From Andrena cerasifolii (Eukaryota; Arthropoda; Insecta; Hymenoptera; Andrenidae): 64,000 nucleotides of DNA. Numbering within the stretch: the first letter of the stretch is position 1; the number at the start of each line of letters is the position of its first letter. The position numbers and the translations under genes are program-made. This document shows positions 11,733-23,880 of this stretch, in pieces. The DNA lies in assembly GCF_050908995.1 (NCBI RefSeq), contig NC_135132.1:4335001-4399000 (forward strand), given 5' to 3'. The notes under the pieces were generated by a model, which was not told the DNA's origin, did no database searches, and worked only from the letters and a program-made list of their open reading frames with translations.

Positions 11733-13778
11733 AACGGTTATTCCATTCACGTGCATTTTCCCCGAAACTGTTTAGGTACGTCCGAGCGCTTCTCTGTTAT
11801 CCAGGGTGTTCGAGGCTTACAGCCACGTGTAATACGAAACATCTTCGACCAGGGTATCATGAAAGTATGCAAAGCAGGCATGTCCCTTGGACTTCTTATT
11901 TTCTCAAAGTACATATGCGTATATGTAGTTTGCCCAGGCGGAGAGTGTATAAGGAGCACTGAATGATCGAGTGACCGTAATTTTCAAACCTGCTATGAAA
12001 CGTTCGTTTTCCTTAGCAAGCCTTCGACCATTCATCTGCTTTCTGTTGAAATCCTACATAGCTTAAAGAAAATCAAAGCAAAAAGGGTCACGAATAATTA
12101 TATAAGTCATGAATAAATCTTTGAACTGATTTATATTCATATTGCAAGCATGTTCCATACATGTACTTATTTGATCGAAGTGTCAATGCATTTAAAAGTA
12201 CTGAAATAATACAAATAATTATGTTGCAGGTTTATGTAAAATATCTTTTATAAACAAAGCTGTAATACGATGCATCGAATTAATTATAATTTATGCTTAA
12301 GATACATTTGGGGAATGTGTAAAAAATATCCAGCGTCGTCTATCTTTATTTGAGGACTGACACTCTCGTCAGCTCCATTTAAAAATGAAGACGGACTGGA
12401 CTCTCACTTTTATCCAGCAAAACTTGACTTTGTCGCTGAGGACGATTCCAGGAGGATCAGGAATGCATCAGCGCATGAAACTACCTGGTCTACTTAAGGG
12501 CCCGCCCTTCATGCTTTCTAAGGTTGGAGGGATTTGCCGCTTCAGTGGCTTTGAAAGAAACAGGAACGTCTGGTCGATCAGGGGAGCACGAGAAAATGGA
12601 AGACGCGCGACGGATGTTTAGCAAGATGTGTCTGTCTTCCGTTAACTCTGAAGGTCTGAAAGCTACAAGCTAGCCAACCCGTTATACAGTATACATACTC
12701 GTTGTAGGTTCGTGACTGGCCCTGTCATTGACAGCCATTTGATACCAAACTGAGACTGCAAGATACCAGGAGACTATGTGCAACACCTGTTCGCGATGAT
12801 TCCCCTCTATCAGTTCCAAGGTGTGTAAAATCAATACGTGGTTTACTAGATGTATAACGAGGGCAGTGCAGGAGGTTCAGTTTACCGATTTTATTTCAAT
12901 TTTGCATATGCTTAGTACACACTGTGTGTAACAATAAATTACCTGTATAACACAATACCTGCTCAAAGATATTTATACAGACTATGTATCAACTAGTTTG
13001 TTAGCCTGTCTTCGCCAGGTATTACTATCCGATAATAGGACGCCTAAGGTAACCATAATTTTTGTTGGAAACCCAACTGAAAACAATCTTCGCTGCGAAA
13101 TATGAAATTTTACAACTTTTAGGTACCAGAAGGATACCTGTCTAATTGGTTACCTGAAGGGCCTTTCGAGGAGCCTAAGTCACAAAAGTGCCCAGCGACA
13201 CTTGAGACCCCCCTCCCTGGAAACAAAATAATTCCCGATATTATTGCAGCAACTAATGTGTGACAAAGACCCCGAAACAAAGAAATTTGTGAAGCATACT
13301 TACTCTTACAACAGCGCTTTAACGTTTGCCTCCATGAGAAACCAAATAAAGGGCGCATTTCGATTTTATGTTGAGCGCGCGTTTGTATCTTCAGTCTCCA
13401 TCACTTCTGGGAATCCTTCAGTCGAGAGTGAGAGCTCGTGAACGAGCGAGAGGGGACGAAATAGTCGACACGAAGTTACCCTCGGCTACGAAAGAGAGAC
13501 AGCATGATAGGTAGGTACTTTGTCTCGCTTCGTCTTTCAGCTGGAGCATGGCAATGCGGTAGCGGATTGTACATTGTGCATAATACCTGTTTTAGGCCAC
13601 ATGTACTACCCATCATCGAATTTTCCAGATTTTGGATTTTTTACGGCGTCTTTGGGTGAGGAGGAAACTTTATACTGAATCTGAACCTTGTAGGTCATTG
13701 GGAAGTACGAAAAAAGCCTCTGGACAGATTTTGCTAACAACTGAACATCCACCTTAAGCGTATTATTATATAGGATAT
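11733..13778. other. Intergenic, nothing recognised
   Basis: Mixed composition with chance frames up to about 79 codons. I could not support a gene, repeat or RNA. Confidence 0.4.
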
Positions 13779-13786
13779 CTCACAAG

Positions 13787-14025
13787 CAGTGGCGGATTTA
13801 ACAGGGCGGCTGATGAGCAGTTGCCGCCTGGGCCACTGTCCAGACGGCCCACCAGGGCCCCATCTCCAAAAAAAATTATGATTGGGTATAGGTATTCAAA
13901 CACTACATTTTTTTCGCACTACTACACTTGGCCCATTTGTAGTAAACTACATCTTCATTTTCCCGAACAAAATGGGCCCCTCAGAACGTTTGTCACCTGG
14001 GCCTTTTTTCTTAAATCCGCCACTG
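13787..14025. mobile_element. hAT-type MITE with 8 bp target duplication
   Basis: The 239 bp element starts CAGTGGCGGATTTAA and ends TTAAATCCGCCACTG, a terminal inverted repeat of about 14-15 bp. It is flanked by CTCACAAG (13779-13786) and CTTACAAG (14026-14033), an 8 bp target duplication with one change. The CAGTGGCG terminus and 8 bp duplication are typical of the hAT superfamily. It has no transposase. Confidence 0.85.
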
Positions 14026-14759
14026 CTTACAAGATTAAATACATTTAATAAACTCGATATTCAGGAGCTAAAATATTCTACCACAAGGAGCAAGATCTAT
14101 ACATATACATATGTATAAACAATCTGTATTTGCAGACCTATGTGCTTCTTGAATCCCGAGCTGCTGGTACAGCCAAAGTGACGTAACACCAGAAAGTGGC
14201 CTGACACGAGCCCAATGTTTTCTAAACGGTATCCCAACGGCTGACGAACTTCGAAACATTCGGCCTCACATGATCAGGAGAGCATCTAGTTGGGAGTTCG
14301 TGTGGCAGTTTACAATATCACGATGCGAGGAACAGGAAGTAAGTATGCATTATATAGCTTCGTTAAATGACGGTCGTTGGTCTCCATCGTTGCTCCGAAT
14401 AATCGAGGAAAGAGGCAGAAGAAGTCAGTTCGCAGGCAAATTCGAGAATCGAACACTGAGGACAGAGAACGGATAAACAACCTTACGGGGATGTTAGGAG
14501 GCAGCAGAAGGTCGAGCATGGGCGCACGGGCCTGGCTAGGTGTATTCATTGTGAGGCATATTGATCGCGAGCGTCGTAGTTGGGCCAATGCTACATATTT
14601 GTAATTTTAATAGGGGAATAAAATAAAAATCTTTGGTAACAGCAACTTTGTTAATAAGATATTACTGTGCTATTCGTACAGAGTACAGTGCAGAGTTGAA
14701 CGGATAAAAATATTTTTAATGCAAATTCAATAAAATTTATCAGGTGATTATAAAAATTG
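14026..14759. other. Intergenic, nothing recognised
   Basis: Short open frames occur on both strands at 14270-14604. None resembles a known protein. Confidence 0.4.
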
Positions 14760-14898
14760 ATTTAAAGAATAAAATCCAGCTTTCTTTTTTTTTTGCAAAG
14801 CTCTTGAATTACTTCAGTCGTGGTTAAATTATTCTCCTTTTTCCTTTTTCTTTGGGGGTTGCCAGCCCCCCCCCCCCCTTTGGGTGCGCCACTGGTGC
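14760..14898 (-). mobile_element. Possible terminal fragment of a hAT-like element
   Basis: Read on the minus strand, the sequence begins CAGTGGCGCACCCAAA followed by about 14 G. This resembles the 5' terminus of many insect hAT-type elements. A Lys-rich frame follows. No opposite terminus or target duplication was found, so this is a fragment at most. Confidence 0.3.
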
Positions 14899-14899
14899 C

Positions 14900-15860
14900 A
14901 ATATTTTTAAGTTTTTTATGATTGGTTACTACGCGATGTGTATAGAACACAGGTATAATAATGATTTTTTTCAAATTAATTGGCGACAGAAGTGAAAAAT
15001 AATTTTTTTAACAATTTCTTTCTTGGTTTGTCAAACATAATATAATTGCACATTAAATAGCAAATTCAGTACATTGTTGGTTTCAAAGTTTAAGTTTGAC
15101 AAGAAAAGTACTTGAACAGTGATATCATCGTTTTAAAAGTTGTGGTAAGGAAATGTCGACGAAATGTGCAGAAATCCAGAGATGTATTTTCAAGCTGTGA
15201 AAAAAGACTCTCGCTGCATATAAGGTCCCTATATAGAATAAAAATAGTGCGAATTATTAGGAAGTGCTGCAATATTTAGTTTTCCTGGTACATTAATAGA
15301 ATTTAGGGACGACTTTTTCTGGTTTTGGTAGGTTATTGAGAAATTTCTTTTCATTAGGAAAATATCCGAATTTCAATAACCTGCAAACACCAGCAAAAGG
15401 TGGAAGAAAATTACGATTGCACTACACTTTTTAAAAAGTGCGGTGAATTCTGGGGAATTTTTTATTGCATCTTTTATGGCAAACTGAAAAGAACTCGTTG
15501 CATTAAATATGAAATGTTCACGATGTATTACTTATTGTAACATTTAATTATTTCTTATTGCTTATCTGTCTGCAATGTGTGAGCGAAACATGGGATACAC
15601 TCCTATATATCACCACGTTGTCGGTCACAAAAAATTTTTAATAGATATGGCTTTTATTGAGATTCCACTCACTTAGGGCATTTCAGAGAGAGTAGTTCGC
15701 ATAAATGTTTGCTTGTATGAGGCTCCGTCAAACACACAGTTTGTAGTATGTAGTGTGTAAAATGCCATCTCATTTTCGTTATGGCCCGAAATGATCGAAG
15801 CGTCCCCAGTAAATAGACGGACGCTAATGAAACTACTGCGGTTGGTAAAAAGAACTTGTA
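14900..15860. other. Intergenic, AT-rich, nothing recognised
   Basis: No supported gene or repeat. Confidence 0.45.
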
Positions 15861-15920
15861 CATACCACAGACGAGATATAGGATAGACCTATCACCTTAT
15901 GGATGTTCGTGTCGCTGCCC
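15861..15920 (-). repeat. Dispersed repeat, copy 1 of 3
   Basis: On the minus strand this reads CATAAGGTGATAGGTCTATC then CTATATCTCGTCTGTGG. Close relatives lie at about 33121-33160 and 47440-47495 on the plus strand. It is probably part of an interspersed element of unknown class. Confidence 0.6.
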
Positions 15921-16269
15921 AATCTGTATGGCCGACCCATAATTCGAGGTCTGAATGTAGTGGCATCTGCTCATGAACAGCGTTCAACTCAGCAACTACT
16001 CTGGAATGTGTTGAAATGCGGAAAGGTGTGTGCGTACATGTATACGTGTGACTTGTTTAGAGAGAGAGAGTTCGACATAGGTAGGCTTTTGCTACGCTAT
16101 GCTTTGGCTCGGTTTGTCGACGACTCACGCGGATTTCTCTCCGAAAATCCATTTCAAGGATCAAGACACTATGGATCACAAAACTGGTATTTCTTCAAAG
16201 CCCGCGCTAGCTATAAATTGCAAGATGACATTGTTTTAGTATTAGTTTACGGCCAACACTGAAATTTAC

Positions 16270-16640
16270 AGTAAAATCTAATTCTTAAAAGAGTCGCAGA
16301 AGGTTGCACGACGCATGAGTGTCGTGGTGTGCATGGATGCAACTGCAAGTCGAGTTACTTTTGAAACCCGCATTGGGAAATAAAATTTTGTCTAGCGCTG
16401 AGAAATTCATCGGTTCAGTGAAGTGTGTGCACGTCACAGTTCGTATTATCTCGTGATTTCTCAATTCGCTCATCAATTTCATCGATTACTGGACCATGTG
16501 GGAGGCCTTTCAACAGGATTCCATTTAGATATACCCGTTACCTAGAAGACTTTTTCAGAAACTGAAGGACGTTTAAAAACTGGAAGTGCTTCTGTAATCG
16601 TGTGCAATGCGATTGTAGAGTCAGTGCCTGTGCCTGCATT
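16270..16640 (+). repeat. Diverged copy of the 19-24 kb module
   Basis: This aligns by eye with the last subrepeat of the 19-24 kb array. It shares GCGCTGAGAAATT, CGGTTCAGTGAA, CATCAATTTCATCGATTACT and the stretch from GTGCTTCTGTAATCGTGTGC to GTAGAGTCAGTGCC (compare 21287-21330). The reading frame open in the younger copies is broken here by stops, which argues that the module is not maintained as protein. Confidence 0.65.
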
Positions 16641-16955
16641 TTTCTCATGTAAACCGCATATAAGCTTTCGAATAAGACCAAATTCAATAAAATCGTTCCG
16701 CGTATGACAGAGATATCGTAATATCGTCTCATGTTTCTGTCAGAAATATAACATTTTGAACATTTTCTTCTTCTTCTGATTCTCCAGACAAATTTTTGTC
16801 GTACATAATACGTATACGCGTTACACGCACACATTCGGCCAAAACGATACAAACACATGTTTCGTTCGTCGATTCGTCAACTCTCGGGACCATTCGGCAG
16901 GACACGACAGGGATCGTCGTCCGTCATTGTATATATTATATGAACGACTCGTGTA
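16641..16955. other. Nothing recognised
   Basis: AT-rich spacer between the diverged module copy and the 161 bp satellite. Confidence 0.45.
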
Positions 16956-17608
16956 AATTCTTTGAAATTTAATTTTCTATGCACGTGAGCATCTCCAGGA
17001 AGTGATTCTAAACGTGAATGTGCTGTGCAGTGGAATTCTGGATGAAAATAGAGGTTCAATGCTGTCCAATTTGTTTGTCTAGCCTCAATTTTCAGTTTCA
17101 TATAATGACCAACGTAAATTCTTTGAAATTTAATATTCTGTGCACGTGGGAACATCCAGGACACGATTCCAATCGTTAATGTGCTTTGCGGTTAAAATCT
17201 GACTGAAAGTGGAAGGTTCCGTGAAGTCAAATTTGCTTTTCGAACCTCAATTTTCAGTTTCATGTAACGACTACTGTAAATTCTTTGAAATTTAATTTTC
17301 TATGCACGTGGGCATCTCCAGGAGGTGAATCTAAACGTGACTGTGCTCTGTAGTGGAATTCTGGATTAAAATAGAGGTTCAATGATGTCAAATTTGTTTG
17401 TGGAACCTCTATTTCAGTTTCTAATAACGACTGCTGTAAATTCTTTGAAATTTAATATTCTGTGCACGTGGGAACCTCCAGGAGGTGATTCAAAACGTGA
17501 CTGTGCTCTGTAGTGGATTTCTGGCTGAAAATAGAGGTTCAGTGATGTCAAATTTGATCGTCGAACCTCAATTTTCAGTTTCATATAACGACTGGTGTAA
17601 ATTCTTTG
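16956..17608 (+). repeat. Satellite array, ~161 bp unit, four copies plus a partial fifth
   Basis: The phrase AAATTCTTTGAAATTTAAT recurs near 16957, 17117, 17280 and 17440, and is cut short at about 17601. Each unit continues with TGCACGTGGGCATCTCCAGG, CTGTGCTCTGTAGTGGAATT and CTCAATTTTCAGTTTCATAT. Units differ by scattered substitutions. The fifth copy is interrupted by the foldback element at 17609. Confidence 0.85.
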
Positions 17609-18619
17609 ATCCCCATAAAAAAACTTAAAAAAAGTAAAGAAATTACGCCCAGTACACGAAATCAAATAAATCACAAAAAATAGAAGATAATAATAATTAC
17701 AAAATAAAAAAAAGATGTGAAATCAAAATGGGCTGCAAGTACATAAAGGTGGTTTCCAACTGCGCTTAAGTTTTAATTAACCCATCAAAAAGAATCCCAT
17801 TTAAAAACATTGTCGTAAATTAATAGCTTTAGAAAATTAATTAATGATACACAAAAATTACGCCAATTATAATAATGGCTATTTATACAAAATAAAAATG
17901 TATTACATAATATTAAGCAGATATATTTTTATACAAATAAATATTTTAATACGAATAAATATTTTATTCAAAATACTTGGCGCTGCGATCCGAATTGGTG
18001 TTGCTAAACTGAATAAATATGTTTAAATTGCATTAATCTTTTTCTCTCTTTCTTGTGCGTTCGTTCGTGAATGTCTGTATGTGCATATGCTACGTATGAT
18101 ATTAGAATTAAATATTAAATATATGTAGGTAGAATAAATCTGACTGCGTTTCTAGTATGTATATGTATATTATGTATTTTAGATTGTAAGGGGGTAATTG
18201 TAAATTATTAATACTAATACAAGTAGCATTTCTTCGGTATCGCAGCGCCAAGTATTTTGAATAAAATATTTATTCGTATTAAAATATTTATTTGTATAAA
18301 AATATATCTGCTTAATATTATGTAATACATTTTTATTTTGTATAAATAGCCATTATTATAATTGGCGCAATTTTTGTATATCATTAATTAATTTTCTAAA
18401 GCTATTAATTTACGACAATGTTTTTAAAAGGGATTCTTTTTGATGGGTTAATTAAAACTTAAGCACAGTTGGAAACCACCTTTATGTACTTGCAGCCCAT
18501 TTTGATTTCACATCTTTTTTTTATTTTGTAATTATTATTATCTTCTATTTTTTGTGATTTATTTGATTTCGTGTACTTGGCGTAATTTCTTTACTTTTTT
18601 GAAGTTTTTTTATGGGGAT
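17609..18619. mobile_element. Foldback element with ~380 bp inverted arms
   Basis: The left arm (17609 to about 17986) begins ATCCCCATAAAAAAACTT and ends TACTTGGCGCTGCGAT. The right arm (about 18238-18619) is its near-perfect reverse complement, from ATCGCAGCGCCAAGTA to AAGTTTTTTTATGGGGAT. A spacer of about 250 bp lies between. No transposase frame is present. It sits inside the fifth unit of the 161 bp satellite, so it is younger than that array. Confidence 0.85.
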
Positions 18620-18763
18620 AATTTCTACTGGGCGGTTAGTGTAAATGTTGTTAATAGCAATTTGTCATAGCAATAGTCACTGGAATGTATATTTTAGCGG
18701 AAAATCCATTTTTGCTGAAGATTTCGTTGGATTTCGCAATTGTAATTAACCGTCGACCTTGTT

Positions 18764-19075
18764 TTGATCGGGGGACATCATTTCTCAAAGTCTAAGAGGG
18801 GAGCTCACGGAGCTCCATGTACTCAGTCGTCGTCGGTCTTCCGAGCCTGGAGGACCTCTGGGGACCCTGCAGTTGCCGAGCTACCTGGACCTACTGAACC
18901 TACTGGACTTCCTGGACTTGCTGAGGACCTGGTCAGGGTTTCATCTCGGGTCCATCCCCCTCCCCCCGATGCAGCCGAGCCACCTGGAGAGGTGGATTCA
19001 GGAGCCTCTCTTGGAGGAGGCGAAATATGTAAAAGTACAGAAGTACATTTTTTAACCCTCTTTCACAAGATTTAA
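18764..19075 (+). other. GC-rich block with a Gly/Pro-rich frame
   Basis: A 103-codon frame includes ELPGPTEPTGLPGLAEDL, from near-repeats of CCTGGACTT and CCTACTGGA. It recalls a short collagen-like Gly-x-Pro stretch but the triplet phase is not kept. It may be a small minisatellite rather than an exon. Confidence 0.25.
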
Positions 19076-19199
19076 AATTTGCTTGTAACTTATATTTTAA
19101 TATCTCTATCTCATACTATAGCCTAAATAATTAAATTCACATTAATTATTTATACAGAATTATACACAATGTCATAATATTTTTCTATTTTATTACTCT

Positions 19200-19216
19200 T
19201 GGGGGGGGGGGGGGGC
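19200..19216 (+). repeat. Poly-G tract
   Basis: An uninterrupted G run of about 16 bases. Its length may be unreliable in the assembly. Confidence 0.9.
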
Positions 19217-20224
19217 GATCTGCAGAGATAGCAGTGCAACTTTTCAACTCGTTCAATCTTTCTACATGCTACCGAACAAAATGATTGCTGTAGCGAGCAT
19301 AGGGACCACGAATACATACTTATTGTTAGTACTCGTGAATAGTAACATTATGCATGTGCTTCCATACGCGCAGAAAAATGCAATGTATATATATATATGT
19401 ATTAAATTCGAGATAAAAGTTTTAGTGTCGCGTTTTAAACATTCTAAACAATTTTTCTTTAATTTAACAATCATTCGAAATGCTTAATGTTTTGGATACA
19501 AGTTACGCTTCTCAAGTTTAAATATTTCGTATGAGTTTTATGAATCTTCTCTTATTAATAGTTATTACATTCGAGTCATTAGATTTTCTGAATAAAACAT
19601 AAATAGGCAGTCTCTCTACGGGCCTCGAAACGCTGCAACCTCCTCCTAGTGAGACCTGGTAATTGGTGAGAACAGAGCCGATGCGATTGCTGCGATTGTC
19701 AAATATCCTAAATAAGTAGTTAGATACAAGAATTTCTTTAAATAGTAATACTTTGATACAATGTAAAAATAAATGTAACTCGAAATGTTTGAATAAATCA
19801 TTCCTTCCCTTCCTTCCACATGTATAAATATATAAAATAAAGATATGTGGAATTCTCAAGATATGTGAAATAATGGAGTTCAATAACGACGTTCACCAAA
19901 GTCGGAGGACGGATCGGACGGATGAACTATTAAAATGCCATGGTGTACCTATCTTAATGTATTATTTCCATCGATTACTGGAATATGTGGGAGGTCGTTC
20001 ATCAAGATTCTACTGCAATACACTAAAAATAAGTATCTGAAAGATTTTTTTGAAAACACTCTACACAAGTCCGATCACATCTCCCCAATATTGCAAGACA
20101 TATAGATATACATAGAAAGAGCAGGGTGCATGGCTGCAGCGGCGAAAAGTATATATTTTGCAATGGACATTGCGATATATAATTATTTCTGGCTCTGAGA
20201 AATTTCAACTTCCATGGGAAACAG

Positions 20225-20503
20225 TTGAGGTCGACAGCAACCTCTACCAATGTGATAACATTGACGAGAGGTGTAAGCTGGCAGTTCAACTCTAACCGCG
20301 ACAGCGATCGGATCAGTGAATGCGCCTGCATATTATTTCGTGATTTCTCGATTCACGCATCAATTTCATCGATTACTGGAATATGTGGGAGGTCGTTCAT
20401 CAAGATTCTACTGCAATACACGAAAAATAAGTATCTGGAAGACTTTTTTGAAAACACTCTACACAAGTCCGATCACATCTCCCCAATATTGAAAGACATA
20501 TAG
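20225..20503 (+). other. Repeat-borne open frame, subrepeat 2
   Basis: A 92-codon frame ends ...SDHISPILKDI. Closely similar frames occur at 20556-20885 and 21005-21376, and in the second copy at 22535-22864 and 22984-23355. There is no signal peptide, membrane segment or known motif. The antisense strand is open too, and the diverged copy at 16.3 kb is broken, so I favour a non-coding explanation. Confidence 0.2.
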
Positions 20504-21004
20504 ATATACATAGAAAGAGCAGGGTGCATGGCTGCAGCTGCGAAAAGTACATATTTTGCAATGGACATTGCGATATAGAATTATTTTCAATTTCCATGAG
20601 AAACAGTTGAAGTCGACAGCAACCTCTACTAATGTGATAACATTGACGAGAGGTGTAAGCTGGCAGTTCAACTCTAACCGCGACAGCGATCGGATCAGTG
20701 AATGCGCCTGCATATTATTTCGTGATTTCACGATTCACGCATCAATTTCATCGATTACTGGAATATGTGGGAGGTCGTTCATCAAGATTCTACTGCAATA
20801 CACGAAAAATAAGTATCTGGAAGACTTTTTTGAAAACACTCTACTCAAGTTCGATCACATCTCCCCAATATTGAAAGACATATAGGTATACATAAAAAGA
20901 GCAGGGTGCACGGCTGCAGCTGCGAAAAGTACATATTTTGCAATGGACATTGCGATATATAATTATTTCTGGCTCTGAGAAATTTCAACTTCCATGGGAA
21001 ACAG

Positions 21005-21376
21005 TTGAAGTCGAAAGCAACCTCTACCAATGTGACAACCTTGACGAGAGGTGTGATCTGTCAGTTCGACTTTACTCGCGACGGTGATCGGATCAGTGAA
21101 TGTGCCTGCATATTATTTCGTGATTTCTCGATTCGTGCATCAATTTCATCGATTACTGGACTATGTGGGAGATCGTTCAACAAGATTCGACTACGTTACA
21201 CTCAGTGCCTAGAGGGCTATTTTGGAAACACTTTACTCGAGTCCGAACACATCTTCCCACTGTTGAGAGATGTTAAAAACATGAAGTGCTTTTGTAATCG
21301 TGTGCAATGCGATTGTAGAATCAGTGCTTATTTCGCGATAAAGTATTTCATAGTGCACAGTGGCCCTGCGTATTAG
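21005..21376 (+). other. Repeat-borne open frame, subrepeat 4
   Basis: A 123-codon frame shares phrases such as RGVICQFDFTRDGDRISECA with the frames in earlier subrepeats, then runs into a Cys-rich end (KCFCNRVQCDCR). That end lies over the conserved DNA motif GTGCAATGCGATTGTAGA, which is also kept where no frame exists (26452-26470). The conservation therefore looks like nucleotide or RNA constraint. Confidence 0.2.
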
Positions 21377-21429
21377 TAATGTGAACGCGAACGTAAAGTC
21401 AGTGTTTTAACGCATCTAGAATTAATTCA

Positions 21430-21468
21430 GAGCACCAGTGCTCCCATTGCTTTTTCATCGCGAAAGTA
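21430..21468 (+). ncRNA. GAGC palindrome plus CTTTTTCATCGCGAAAGTA motif
   Basis: GAGCACCAGTGCTC (21430-21443) can form a short stem. Six bases later comes CTTTTTCATCGCGAAAGTA (21450-21468), itself a weak CTTT/AAAG hairpin. The same pair recurs at 23409-23447, 26502-26541, 27419-27457, 30482-30520 and 31433-31471. The stem bases vary while pairing is mostly kept (GAGCACCGGTGCTC, GAGCACGGAAGCTC). Function unknown. Confidence 0.4.
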
Positions 21469-21638
21469 ATGTGACATATTTGGAAGTGTGGCACATTCTA
21501 TGGGGTACTGACCCTGCAACTGCTGGACATTCGCCTGCAGATCGAATAGCTACTGCTAAAAGGGGATGCTTGTCTGCATGGATAGCAGTGAGACTATTTT
21601 CAACGAACGGTGAGTGATACATTTTCATTCTTTGAATT

Positions 21639-23880
21639 TTTCTGTATGCTATCGAATATAATGATTACTGGAGCGAGCATAGTGACCACGAATACGTACT
21701 TAGTACTCGTGGATAGTAAAATTGAATGCGTGTACTTCCAAATGTTTAATACATGTAGAAAAATACAATGAATAAATTTTAAATTCGCGATAGGAGTTTT
21801 AATATCGCGTTTCAAACATTCTAAACTTCTTTTCTTTAATTTCACAATCATTCGAAATGCTTAATGTTTTGGATACAAGTTACGCTTCTCAAGTTTAAAT
21901 ATTTCGTATGAGTTTTATGAATCTTCTCTTATTAATAGTTATTACATTCGAGTCATTAGATTTTCTGAATAAAACATAAATAGGCAGTCTCTCTACGGGC
22001 CTCGAAACGCTGCAACCTCCTCCTAGTGAGACCTGGTAATTGGTGAGAACAGAGCCGATGCGATTGCTGCGATTGTCAAATATCCTAAATAAGTAGTTAG
22101 ATACAAGAATTTCTTTAAATAGTAATACTTTGATACAATGTAAAAATAAATGTAACTCGAAATGTTTGAATAAATCATTCCTTCCCTTCCTTCCACATGT
22201 ATAAATATATAAAATAAAGATATGTGGAATTCTCAAGATATGTGAAATAATGGAGTTCAATAACGACGTTCACCAAAGTCGGAGGACGGATCGGACGGAT
22301 GAACTATTAAAATGCCATGGTGTACCTATCTTAATGTATTATTTCCATCGATTACTGGAATATGTGGGAGGTCGTTCATCAAGATTCTACTGCAATACAC
22401 GAAAAATAAGTATCTGGAAGACTTTTTTGAAAACACTCTACACAAGTCCGATCACATCTCCCCAATATTGAAAGACATATAGATATACATAGAAAGAGCA
22501 GGGTGCATGGCTGCAGCTGCGAAAAGTACATATTTTGCAATGGACATTGCGATATAGAATTATTTTCAATTTCCATGAGAAACAGTTGAAGTCGACAGCA
22601 ACCTCTACTAATGTGATAACATTGACGAGAGGTGTAAGCTGGCAGTTCAACTCTAACCGCGACAGCGATCGGATCAGTGAATGCGCCTGCATATTATTTC
22701 GTGATTTCACGATTCACGCATCAATTTCATCGATTACTGGAATATGTGGGAGGTCGTTCATCAAGATTCTACTGCAATACACGAAAAATAAGTATCTGGA
22801 AGACTTTTTTGAAAACACTCTACTCAAGTTCGATCACATCTCCCCAATATTGAAAGACATATAGGTATACATAAAAAGAGCAGGGTGCACGGCTGCAGCT
22901 GCGAAAAGTACATATTTTGCAATGGACATTGCGATATATAATTATTTCTGGCTCTGAGAAATTTCAACTTCCATGGGAAACAGTTGAAGTCGAAAGCAAC
23001 CTCTACCAATGTGACAACCTTGACGAGAGGTGTGATCTGTCAGTTCGACTTTACTCGCGACGGTGATCGGATCAGTGAATGTGCCTGCATATTATTTCGT
23101 GATTTCTCGATTCGTGCATCAATTTCATCGATTACTGGACTATGTGGGAGATCGTTCAACAAGATTCGACTACGTTACACTCAGTGCCTAGAGGGCTATT
23201 TTGGAAACACTTTACTCGAGTCCGAACACATCTTCCCACTGTTGAGAGATGTTAAAAACATGAAGTGCTTTTGTAATCGTGTGCAATGCGATTGTAGAAT
23301 CAGTGCTTATTTCGCGATAAAGTATTTCATAGTGCACAGTGGCCCTGCGTATTAGTAATGTGAACGCGAACGTAAAGTCAGTGTTTTAACGCATCTAGAA
23401 TTAATTCAGAGCACCAGTGCTCCCATTGCTTTTTCATCGCGAAAGTAATGTGACATATTTGGAAGTGTGGCACATTCTATGGGGTACTGACCCTGCAACT
23501 GCTGGACATTCGCCTGCAGATCGAATAGCTACTGCTAAAAGGGGATGCTTGTCTGCATGGATAGCAGTGAGACTATTTTCAACGAACGGTGAGTGATACA
23601 TTTTCATTCTTTGAATTTTTCTGTATGCTATCGAACATAATGATTACTGTAGCGAGCATAGTGACCACGAATACGTACTTAGTACTCGTGAATAGTAAAA
23701 TTTAATGCGTGTACTTTCAAATGTTTAATACATGTAGAAAAATACCATGATAAATTTTAAATTCGCGATAGGAGTTTTAATATCGCGTTCCAAACATTCT
23801 AAACTTCTTTTCTTTAATTTCACAATCATTCGGGATGCTTAATGTATCGAATACGAGTTACATTTCTGAAGTTGAACTCT
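21639..23880 (+). repeat. Tandem duplication A, second copy, with three subrepeats
   Basis: Near-identical to the first copy between about 21847 and 23620, lacking one subrepeat. Subrepeats start near 22350, 22733 and 23132. Past 23820 it diverges from the first copy, giving the right edge of the recent duplication. The pattern fits unequal crossing over between subrepeats. Confidence 0.85.

Larger units (their letters stand above)
19262..21638 (+). repeat. Tandem duplication A, first copy, with four ~400 bp subrepeats
   Basis: From about 19470 onward the sequence is near-identical to the copy starting at about 21847 (offset 2377, then 1979 after 20400). The 398 bp difference is one extra internal subrepeat. 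Subrepeats start with TCGATTACTGGAATATGTGG near 19971, 20371, 20754 and 21153; the last is diverged. Each holds GCAATGGACATTGC (a small stem) and a plus-strand frame of about 90-120 codons. The 5' part (19262-19470) is older and aligns less well. Orientation matches the 24-32 kb array. Confidence 0.85.
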
